Part shown: in pieces, positions 36,091-45,599 of the stretch
Layout: each line of letters opens with the position of its first letter
Numbering within the stretch: position 1 is the stretch's first letter
From: Henricia sp. BOLD:AAB3569
Taxonomy: Eukaryota > Echinodermata > Asteroidea > Spinulosida > Echinasteridae
Length of the DNA: 64,000 nt
Reading direction: 5' to 3'
NCBI GenBank assembly: GCA_037783545.1
Contig: JBBELK010000388.1
Coordinates: 992,001-1,056,000 of the forward strand
Notes under the pieces: generated by a model
The model's input: the letters and a program-made list of their open reading frames with translations, nothing else
The model's database searches: none
What the model was told of the DNA's origin: nothing
Position numbers and translations under genes: made by a program

Positions 36091-38980
36091 TTGTGTGGAT
36101 GATTTGAAAATGGATACCAAGGGGGTACACCGCAATTATCAGGGTCACATGGGGTCAAAAGAGATACAGAAAACAGTCAAACGATTTGTCTTGTATGATT
36201 GCTGGCGGGAACAACATCCTTTGGAAAAGCGTTTCACATGGCATTCGAAAGACAGCAATACTGGAACGCGTATAGACCGTATTTACATGTCCCGTGAATT
36301 ATCGGTTGGCTCAGAGAGTTCGATTGTTGCGTGCCCATTGTCTGATCATGACTTGGTTACTACGAGCGTCAGTTTAACTAAGCGGCAAGACGGAAAAGGA
36401 CACTGGAAACTGAACACGTCGATTCTCAAAAATGACAACTATGGCAAAGTTATCACTTCTGAATGAGCAAATTGGCAGAAAAACAAAGACCAATTTGATA
36501 ACATTCTCGAGTGGTGGGACCAGGGCAAGATCAGACTAAAGGCCGTATCAATAGAATTCTCTGTTGGTGAGGCTAGGCGACGTAATTCTGAACAAAAGGA
36601 ACTCTTGAGACAACTCAATTTTCTTCAGCAAAAAGTTGACCAGGGCAAGTCTAAATGCATCGAACAGCTGCAATCGGTCAAAAATGAATTTGAACAAAAG
36701 TTCAAAAACAAAACCAGTTACCCCTCAGCGCAGGCCATTCACGGGGAGCACAATTGTTCTCTACCCATGAATGGCATTGCTGTAGACAAGCGCATGCAGA
36801 GTTTAAAGCTGAATAACGGTAGTATAGTCACAGAGCCGAGCGAAATGACACAAGCCTGTAAGGATTTTTATGAAGATCTCTATACGGCGTGTGATACGGA
36901 TCAAGCAGAAACTGAGTTTTTCAAGAGTTCCATCGACAGATCACTAAGCTCCGAGGAGCAATTGCTCCTCGAGGGCCCCGTGACTTTGTCGGAAGTGAGG
37001 TCGGCATTATCCGAAATGTCGGCGGGCAAAACTCCAGGGTCGGATGGTTTTCCCGTTGAATTCTATCGACATTTCATCAGTGATATTGGCGCAGACATCT
37101 GTGCGGTTTTAAATGCAGTCTTTGAGCACGGTCGATTGAGTAAAAGCCAAAGAACCGGGCTGATATATTTACTGTTCAAGAACAAAGGGGACAGGAATGA
37201 ACTTAAGAACTGGCGTCCGATATCGCTGTTGAATGTCGATTACAAAATCCTTTCCAAAATACTTGGAACAAGAATGAGGAAAATTCTTCCAAGCATAATC
37301 AACATAGACCAAACATGTTCGGTTGTGGGACGCTCCATTTTGGATAATGCCCACCTCCTCCGAAATATTCAGAATTACGTTGACCAAAAACACATGGGGG
37401 CCGCGTTCGTATCTCTAGATCAAGAAAAGGCGTTTGACAGGGTCGATTGGTGTTATCTGCAACAAGTTCTTGAAACATTTGGTTTTGGACCCGGATTCAG
37501 GAAGTGGATCAATATTTTGTATACAGACATTCAAAGTTCAGTCATGTGTAACGGCAATATGTCACAGACCTTTTCGCTCACCCGTGGGGTAAGACAGGGT
37601 TGTCCCTTATCGCCCTTGCTCTATGTCCTTGCACTGGAACCCTTGGGGTGCGCGATGAGGTCAGACAAGACTATACGAGGGATTAAGTTGCCCGGGGGTG
37701 GGGAAGCTAAAGTTTCGATGTATGCAGATGACACCACTCTGATTTTGTCAGATGAACGATCCATCCGTAATTGTTTTAACCTGATTGGGAGATACGAGCG
37801 GGCCTCTGGTGCTAAGCTGAACCAACAGAAAACGAGTGGCGTCTTCCTCGGGAAATGGAGGGGGAAAACGTCGGGTCCGGTTGACATTGCTTGGGAAAGC
37901 TCGGCAAAAATTGTTGGGGTTTGGTTTGGATATGGGAATAATGCGAACAAAATGTGGCAAATGAAAATAGACGAGCTACAAACTGCTATTGAATCGTGGG
38001 AAAATCGTGACATTTCTATGAAAGGAAAATTGACCGTGATTAACACGTACATCCTGTCGAAAATTTGGTACCTTGCAGAAATTGTTCCGCCTCCCAAAGA
38101 TATGGTCAAACAGATTAATCGACTTATTTTTCGTTTTCTTTGGGGGCAAAATATAGAATTTGTCAAGCGGAAAACGATGTGTCTCCCTCCTTCCCGAGGA
38201 GGGTTGGGGGTAATTGATATAGAAACCAGAGTGTCGGCCATACAATGTGCACACGCCAGTGACATCACTTCGGAAAAGCCGGGCAAGTGGCGCGTTCTGG
38301 CGCGCTACTGGTGTGGTCTGTCATTGTGGGACATTGAACCCAGTCTAATGAGTTCCATGGTACCGCATTGTGACACCAAGCCCCCCTTTTATTGTTTGGT
38401 TTTGCAAAACTTCTGGAAATACAAATCAATTGTTACTGATTGGAAAAACATAAAACTGAAAACTCTTTATGCGATTTTTGTTGATCAGAACGAGGCTAAA
38501 TCCAATGTAGAAAAGAACTGCCCAGGTAAAGATTGGTCTACCGTTTGGAAAAGAACGCTGTGTTCTAAAATGTCGAACAAGAAAATATCATTCAATTTTC
38601 GAGTTGCACACGGTGTTCTACCCACCGGAGACAGACTTCTAAAATTTAGCAGTGGAAATGGTAAATGCCCTCTGTGTTGTCGGTCACTAGAAACACCAAA
38701 ACACATTTTTACAGAGTGCCTTGTTGTAAAACCAGCCGCCATTTGGCTTGGTAATTACCTGGGTCGTATGAACAGGGTCAAACCATGTGTACCTAGTGTT
38801 GATGTTTTAGTGTTCTCTATTTTTGGAGTAGCTAATTCTAGACCAGTTGAGCAGAAAATGGTTGAAGCTGTTACACAATTCAAGCTAGTTATTTGGAAAA
38901 AGCGAAACGAAGCAAAATTTGACGAGAAACGCTTTTCCGCCCAACAAATAGTTGAACAACTAAAAGCACAATTCCGGTAA
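36080..38980 (+). pseudogene. LINE ORF2 remnant in copy C: partial endonuclease, TGA, complete reverse transcriptase
   Basis: The frame runs from GDFN of EN through SDHDLV, meets TGA at 36464-36466, then stays open in the same frame to 38980. Counting from the Leu codon at 36605, RT motifs are TPGSDGFPVEFY near 144-154, NWRPISLLN 202-210, LDQEKAFDRV 271-280, RGVRQGCPLSPLLY 327-340 and YADD 373-376 (catalytic Asp 272, 375, 376). The C-terminus has a CX2CX8HX4C motif at 688-705. The TGA lies where related ORF2 proteins often carry Trp, so a TGG-to-TGA change is plausible. The RT itself looks intact; EN is missing its first 143 residues. Confidence 0.93.
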
Positions 38981-39184
38981 ATATAATGTAGAACCTTTTT
39001 CTTGGAGTCATTGTTGTAAAGAACCACTTTCAGTTAATTTGCATCAAACGGCTTGAGTTGAAATTTCCTTGTTTACTCTCAGAAGTATTTTGGATGACTG
39101 TTAATGATGCATTGTAAAATGTTTTATTTTTAATTGTGTAAATTTTGTATGGGTTATTTGGAAAAATAAACCATTTTATAAAAC
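38981..39184 (+). other. LINE 3' UTR of copy C
   Basis: 204 bp, AT-rich, with AATAAA at 39165-39170, ending TATAAAAC at the target. Same length as in B and D. Confidence 0.8.
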
Positions 39185-39198
39185 GGGACGGGATTTTG
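39185..39198 (+). repeat. 3' target site duplication of copy C
   Basis: GGGACGGGATTTTG, perfect partner of 35543-35556. Confidence 0.9.
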
Positions 39199-40666
39199 GT
39201 CAAAGTGTGGTCCAAACGTCGGCAAATTTGGAGGTCAAACAATATTCCGACGAACTTCAAATTTTGCATGCTCCAAACACTCTATATTGCGCACTTGTCC
39301 TAAAAAATTGACAGACTTTCGCCGGGAAATGGCAGAGAAATTTCAGAGTTTAGAAAAAAAAGGGGGTTGGCGCTTTCTGGATGCTCCCGCAACCTGTGGC
39401 TGTCTGTACACACCTCTTTGGTGTATTCCTGACTCGTGCGCATGCTCAGTCCTTCGGACTGTCGTTGACACGGCCCAGTTTGGGACGGGATTTTGGTCAA
39501 AGTGTGGTCCAAACGTCGGCAAATTTGGAGGTCAAAAAATATTCCGACGAACTTCAAATTTTGCATGCTCCAAATACTCTATATTGCGCACTTGTCCAAA
39601 AAAAATTGACAGACTTTCGCCGGGAAATGGCAGAGAAATTTAAGAGTTTAGATAAAAAAGGGGGTTGGCGCTTCCTGGATGCTCCCGCAACCTGTGGCTG
39701 TCTGTACACACCTCTTTGGTGTATTCCTGACTCGTGCGCATGCTCAGTCCTTCGGACTGTCGTTGACACGGCCCAGTTTGGGACGGGATTTTGGTCAAAG
39801 TGTGGTCCAAACGTCGGCAAATTTGGACGTCGAACAATTTTCCGATGAACTTCAAATTTTGCATGCTCCAAGCACTCTATATTGCGCACTTGTCCTAAAA
39901 AATTGACAGACTTTCGCCCGGAAATGGCAGAGAAATTTCAGAGTTTAGGAAAAAAGGGGTTGGGGCTTCCTGGATGCTCCCGCAACCTGTGGCTGTCTGT
40001 ACACACCTCTTTGGTGTACTCCTGACTCGTGCGCATGCTCAGTCCTTCGGACTGTCGTTGACACGGCCCAGTTTGGGACGGGATTTTGGTCAAAGTGTGG
40101 TCCAAACGTCGGCAAATTTGGAGGTCAAAAAATATTCCGACGAACTTCAAATTTTGCATGCTCCAAACACTCTATATTGCGCACTTGTCCTAAAAAATTG
40201 ACAGACTTTCGCCGGGAAATGGCAGAGAAATTTAAGAGTTCAGAAAAAAAAGGGGTTGGCGCTTCCTGGATGCTCCCGCAACCTGTGGCTGTCTGTACAC
40301 ACCTCTTTGGTGTATTCCTGACTCGTGCGCATGCTCAGTCCTTCGGACTGTCGTTGACACGGCATAGTTTGGGACGGGATTTTGGTCAAAGTGTGGTCCA
40401 AACGTCGGCAAATTTGGAGGTCAAAAAATATTCCGACGAACTTCAAATTTTGCATGCTCCAAACCCTCTATATTGCGCACTTGTCCTAAACAATTGACAG
40501 ACTTTCGCCGGGAAATGGCAGAGAAATTTAAGAGTTCAGAAAAAAAAGGGGTTGGCGCTTCCTGGATGCTCCCGCAACCTGTGGCTGTCTGTACACACCT
40601 CTTTGGTGTATTCCTCACTCGTGCGCATGCTCAGTCCTTCGGACTGTCGTTGACACGGCCCAGTTT

Positions 40667-40680
40667 GGGACGGGATTTTG
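40667..40680 (+). repeat. 5' target site duplication of copy D
   Basis: GGGACGGGATTTTG, perfect partner of 44309-44322. Confidence 0.9.
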
Positions 40681-40770
40681 ACCAGAGCGAACGTGTTTTT
40701 CCTCTTCGTGCTGCGGACGGCACGCGGTCTTTGTCCGCGTGGCCACCACGCCCAAACTCGACTTGCAACG

Positions 40771-41214
40771 ATGGTGTTCCAAAACCGCACCGTGGCTCTT
40801 CACCTGCAAGAGGGGACTTCGCCTGGCAGTTTGTTTACTGTGATCGGTACGTCGGTTGAAACTGGAGACGTTGAATGTGTGCAGAATATCAGTGAACGTA
40901 AGTGGCTAGTTACTGGGAAAACGGAGGTGATTGCAAACCAGATTCTTCGTGCTTCAATGGCAATTGATGGAAAACGAATAAATGCAACAACGGCGGGTGG
41001 AATGTACACCTTTGTTAACGTATTATACGCCCCACACGAGATGCAAGATGGACCGGTAATAGCGAAACTCAGCCAATATGGCCGAGTTATTAGCAGTCGG
41101 CGTGGTCGTTGGCAGACCGTGCCCCAGTGGTGCAACGGCATCAGGCACTTTACCATGGAACTGACGGCGGCCAATCCAAGTTACATTCGCGTTGGAAGTA
41201 ACCGGGGATTTTAA
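40771..41214 (+). pseudogene. ORF1 N-terminal fragment in copy D (147 codons)
   Basis: Identical in layout to B and C: residues 1-144 of ORF1, three junction residues and TAA; no knuckles. Confidence 0.88.
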
Positions 41215-44104
41215 TTGTGTGGATGATTTGAAAATGGATACCAAGGGGGTACACCGCAATTATCAGGGTCACATGGGGTCAAAAGAGATACAGAAAACAG
41301 TCAAACGATTTGTCTTGTATGATTGCTGGCGGGAACAACATCCTTTGGAAAAGCGTTTCACATGGCATTCGAAAGACAGCAATACTGGAACGCGTATAGA
41401 CCGTATTTACATGTCCCGTGAATTATCGGTTGGCTCAGAGAGTTCGATTGTTGCGTGCCCATTGTCTGATCATGACTTGGTTACTACGAGCGTCAGTTTA
41501 ACTAAGCGGCAAGACGGAAAAGGACACTGGAAACTGAACACGTCGATTCTCAAAAATGACAACTATGGCAAAGTTATCACTTCTGAATGAGCAAATTGGC
41601 AGAAAAACAAAGACCAATTTGATAACATTCTCGAGTGGTGGGACCAGGGCAAGATCAGACTAAAGGCCGTATCAATAGAATTCTCTGTTGGTGAGGCTAG
41701 GCGACGTAATTCTGAACAAAAGGAACTCTTGAGACAACTCAATTTTCTTCAGCAAAAAGTTGACCAGGGCAAGTCTAAATGCATCGAACAGCTGCAATCG
41801 GTCAAAAATGAATTTGAACAAAAGTTCAAAAACAAAACCAGTTACCCCTCAGCGCAGGCCATTCACGGGGAGCACAATTGTTCTCTACCCATGAATGGCA
41901 TTGCTGTAGACAAGCGCATGCAGAGTTTAAAGCTGAATAACGGTAGTATAGTCACAGAGCCGAGCGAAATGACACAAGCCTGTAAGGATTTTTATGAAGA
42001 TCTCTATACGGCGTGTGATACGGATCAAGCAGAAACTGAGTTTTTCAAGAGTTCCATCGACAGATCACTAAGCTCCGAGGAGCAATTGCTCCTCGAGGGC
42101 CCCGTGACTTTGTCGGAAGTGAGGTCGGCATTATCCGAAATGTCGGCGGGCAAAACTCCAGGGTCGGATGGTTTGCCCGTTGAATTCTATCGACATTTCA
42201 TCAGTGATATTGGCGCAGACATCTGTGCGGTTTTAAATGCAGTCTTTGAGCACGGTCGATTGAGTAAAAGCCAAAGAACCGGGCTGATATATTTACTGTT
42301 CAAGAACAAAGGGGACAGGAATGAACTTAAGAACTGGCGTCCGATATCGCTGTTGAATGTCGATTACAAAATCCTTTCCAAAATACTTGGAACAAGAATG
42401 AGGAAAATTCTTCCAAGCATAATCAACATAGACCAAACATGTTCGGTTGTGGGACGCTCCATTTTGGATAATGCCCACCTCCTCCGAAATATTCAGAATT
42501 ACGTTGACCAAAAACACATGGGGGCCGCGTTCGTATCTCTAGATCAAGAAAAGGCGTTTGACAGGGTCGATTGGTGTTATCTGCAACAAGTTCTTGAAAC
42601 ATTTGGTTTTGGACCCGGATTCAGGAAGTGGATCAATATTTTGTATACAGACATTCAAAGTTCAGTCATGTGTAACGGCAATATGTCACAGACCTTTTCG
42701 CTCACCCGTGGGGTAAGACAGGGTTGTCCCTTATCGCCCTTGCTCTATGTCCTTGCACTGGAACCCTTGGGGTGCGCGATGAGGTCAGACAAGACTATAC
42801 GAGGGATTAAGTTGCCCGGGGGTGGGGAAGCTAAAGTTTCGATGTATGCAGATGACACCACTCTGATTTTGTCAGATGAACGATCCATCCGTAATTGTTT
42901 TAACCTGATTGGGAGATACGAGCGGGCCTCTGGTGCTAAGCTGAACCAACAGAAAACGAGTGGCGTCTTCCTCGGGAAATGGAGGGGGAAAACGTCGGGT
43001 CCGGTTGACATTGCTTGGGAAAGCTCGGCAAAAATTGTTGGGGTTTGGTTTGGATATGGGAATAATGCGAACAAAATGTGGCAAATGAAAATAGACGAGC
43101 TACAAACTGCTATTGAATCGTGGGAAAATCGTGACATTTCTATGAAAGGGAAATTGACCGTGATTAACACGTACATCCTGTCGAAAATTTGGTACCTTGC
43201 AGAAATTGTTCCGCCTCCCAAAGATATGGTCAAACAGATTAATCCACTTATTTTTCGTTTTCTTTGGGGGCAAAATATAGAATTTGTCAAGCGGAAAACG
43301 ATGTGTCTCCCTCCTTCCCGAGGAGGGTTGGGGGTAATTGATATAGAAACCAGAGTGTCGGCCATACAATGTGCACACGCCAGTGACATCACTTCGGAAA
43401 AGCCGGGCAAGTGGCGCGTTCTGGCGCGCTACTGGTGTGGTCTGTCATTGCGGGACATTGAACCCAGTCTAATGAGTTCCATGGTACCGCATTGTGACAC
43501 CAAGCCCCCCTTTTATTGTTTGGTTTTGCAAAACTTCTGGAAATACAAATCAATTGTTACTGATTGGAAAAACATAAAACTGAAAACTCTTTATGCGATT
43601 TTTGTTGATCAGAACGAGGCTAAATCCAATGTAGAAAAGAACTGCCCAGGTAAAGATTGGTCTACCGTTTGGAAAAGAACGCTGTGTTCTAAAATGTCGA
43701 ACAAGAAAATATCATTCAATTTTCGAGTTGCACACGGTGTTCTACCCACCGGAGACAGACTTCTAAAATTTAGCAGTGGAAATGGTAAATGCCCTCTGTG
43801 TTGTCGGTCACTAGAAACACCAAAACACATTTTTACAGAGTGCCTTGTTGTAAAACCAGCCGCCATTTGGCTTGGTAATTACCTGGGTCGTATGAACAGG
43901 GTCAAACCATGTGTACCTAGTGTTGATGTTTTAGTGTTCTCTATTTTTGGAGTAGCTAATTCTAGACCAGTTGAGCAGAAAATGGTTGAAGCTGTTACAC
44001 AATTCAAGCTAGTTATTTGGAAAAAGCGAAACGAAGCAAAATTTGACGAGAAACGCTTTTCCGCCCAACAAATAGTTGAACAACTAAAAGCACAATTCCG
44101 GTAA
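41204..44104 (+). pseudogene. LINE ORF2 remnant in copy D: partial endonuclease, TGA, reverse transcriptase
   Basis: Same frame structure as copy C, with TGA at 41588-41590 and an open RT frame to 44104. LDQEKAFD, RGVRQGCP, YADD and the C-terminal CX2CX8HX4C motif are all retained. Three substitutions relative to B and C (Leu at SDGL, Pro in INPLIF, Arg in LRDIEP) fall in otherwise constant stretches and may weaken the enzyme. Confidence 0.92.
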
Positions 44105-44308
44105 ATATAATGTAGAACCTTTTTCTTGGAGTCATTGTTGTAAAGAACCACTTTCAGTTAATTTGCATCAAACGGCTTGAGTTGAAATTTCCTTGTTTAC
44201 TCTCAGAAGTATTTTGGATGACTGTTAATGATGCATTGTAAAATGTTTTATTTTTAATTGTGTAAATTTTGTATGGGTTATTTGGAAAAATATACCATTT
44301 TATAAAAC
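44105..44308 (+). other. LINE 3' UTR of copy D with altered poly(A) signal
   Basis: 204 bp; the hexamer at 44289-44294 reads AATATA instead of AATAAA. Otherwise as in C. Confidence 0.78.
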
Positions 44309-44322
44309 GGGACGGGATTTTG
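44309..44322 (+). repeat. 3' target site duplication of copy D
   Basis: GGGACGGGATTTTG, perfect partner of 40667-40680. Confidence 0.9.
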
Positions 44323-44410
44323 GTCAAAGTGTGGTCCAAACGTCGGCAAATTTGGAGGTCAAACAATATTCCGACGAACTTCAAATTTTGCATGCTCCAA
44401 ACACTCTATA

Positions 44411-45598
44411 TTGCGCACTTGTCCTAAAAAATTGACAGACTTTCGCCGGGAAATGGCAGAGAAATTTCAGAGTTCAGAAAAAAAAGGGGGTTGGCGCTTC
44501 CTGGATGCTCCCGCAACCTGTGGCTGTCTGTACACACCTCTTTGGTGTATTCCTGACTCGTGCGCATGCTCAGTCCTTCGGACTGTCGTTGACACGGCCC
44601 AGTTTGGGACGGGATTTTGGTCAAAGTGTGGTCCAAACGTCGGCAAATTTGGAGGTCAAAAAATATTCCGACGAACTTCAAATTTTGCATGCTCCAAATA
44701 CTCTATATTGCGCACTTGTCCTAAAAAAATTGACAGACTTTCGCCGGGAAATGGCAGAGAAATTTAAGAGTTTAGATAAAAAAGGGGTTGGCGCTTCCTG
44801 GATGCTCCCGCAACCTGTGGCTGTCTGTACACACCTCTTTGGTGTATTCCTGACTCGTGCGCATGCTCAGTCCTTCGGACTGTCGTTGACACGGCCCAGT
44901 TTGGGACGGGATTTTGGTCAAAGTGTGGTCCAAACGTCGGCAAATTTGGAGGTCAAACAATATTCCGACGAACTTCAAATTTTGCATGCTCCAAACACTC
45001 TATATTGCGCACTTGTCCTAAAAAATTGACAGACTTTCGCCGGGAAATGGCAGAGAAATTTCAGAGTTTAGAAAAAAAAGGGGGTTGGCGCTTCCTGGAT
45101 GCTCCCGCAACCTGTGGCTGTCTGTACACACCTCTTTGGTGTATTCCTGACTCGTGCGCATGCTCAGTCCTTCGGACTGTCGTTGACACGGCCCAGTTTG
45201 GGACGGGATTTTGGTCAAAGTGTGGTCCAAACGTCGGCAAATTTGGAGGTCAAAAAATATTCCGACGAACTTCAAATTTTGCATGCTCCAAATACTCTAT
45301 ATTGCGCACTTGTCCTAAAAAAATTGACAGACTTTCGCCGGGAAATGGCAGAGAAATTTAAGAGTTTAGATAAAAAAGGGGGTTGGCGCTTCCTGGATGC
45401 TCCCGCAACCTGTGGCTGTCTGTACACACCTCTTTGGTGTATTCCTGACTCGTGCGCATGCTCAGTCCTTCGGACTGTCGTTGACACGGCCCAGTTTGGG
45501 ACGGGATTTTGGTCAAAGTGTGGTCCAAACGTCGGCAAATTTGGAGGTCAAAAAATATTCCGACGAACTTCAAATTTTGCATGCTCCAAACACTCTAT
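44411..45598 (+). repeat. Higher-order repeat: 594-bp dimer, two copies
   Basis: A unit with AAGGGGGTTGGCG and CCAAATACTC alternates with one with TTTAAGAGTTTAGATAAAAAAG at 44411 and 45005. The same pair occurs once between C and D (from 39287). Confidence 0.7.
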
Positions 45599-45599
45599 A

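Larger units (their letters stand above)
35557..39184 (+). mobile_element. LINE copy C: internally deleted, 3628 bp
   Basis: The best-preserved deleted copy, with perfect 14-bp target duplications, defined 5' and 3' ends and AATAAA. It has the same 1458-bp deletion junction (36080) as B and D, and its only nonsense change in ORF2 is the shared TGA at 36464-36466. Near identity with B and D implies recent amplification. With no zinc-knuckle ORF1 and no EN N-terminus it is non-autonomous. Confidence 0.95.
39185..40680 (+). repeat. Satellite spacer between copies C and D (five units)
   Basis: 1496 bp, i.e. five units plus 14 bp. Units are heterogeneous: the first has the 3'-flank marker GTCAAACAATATT; one near 39825-39850 has the diverged GACGTCGAACAATTTTCC; one near 40364 has GGCATAGTTTGG; the last has CTCACTC at 40614-40620. 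Array register is kept across both elements. Confidence 0.95.
40681..44308 (+). mobile_element. LINE copy D: internally deleted, 3628 bp
   Basis: Same length, ends, deletion junction (41204) and TGA (41588-41590) as copy C. Private changes include Phe to Leu at the SDGF motif, Arg to Pro in QINRLIF and Trp to Arg in SLWDIEP. The polyadenylation signal is AATATA instead of AATAAA at 44289-44294. These suggest drift since duplication. Confidence 0.95.

Noticed and set aside
29301-44308. The four copies as an assembly artefact.
   Set aside because: Each copy has private differences (1-bp deletion and TAA in B, AATATA and three amino-acid changes in D, the truncation in A) and different satellite spacers, so they are not simple duplicates. 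Misordering within the array cannot be fully excluded without reads.
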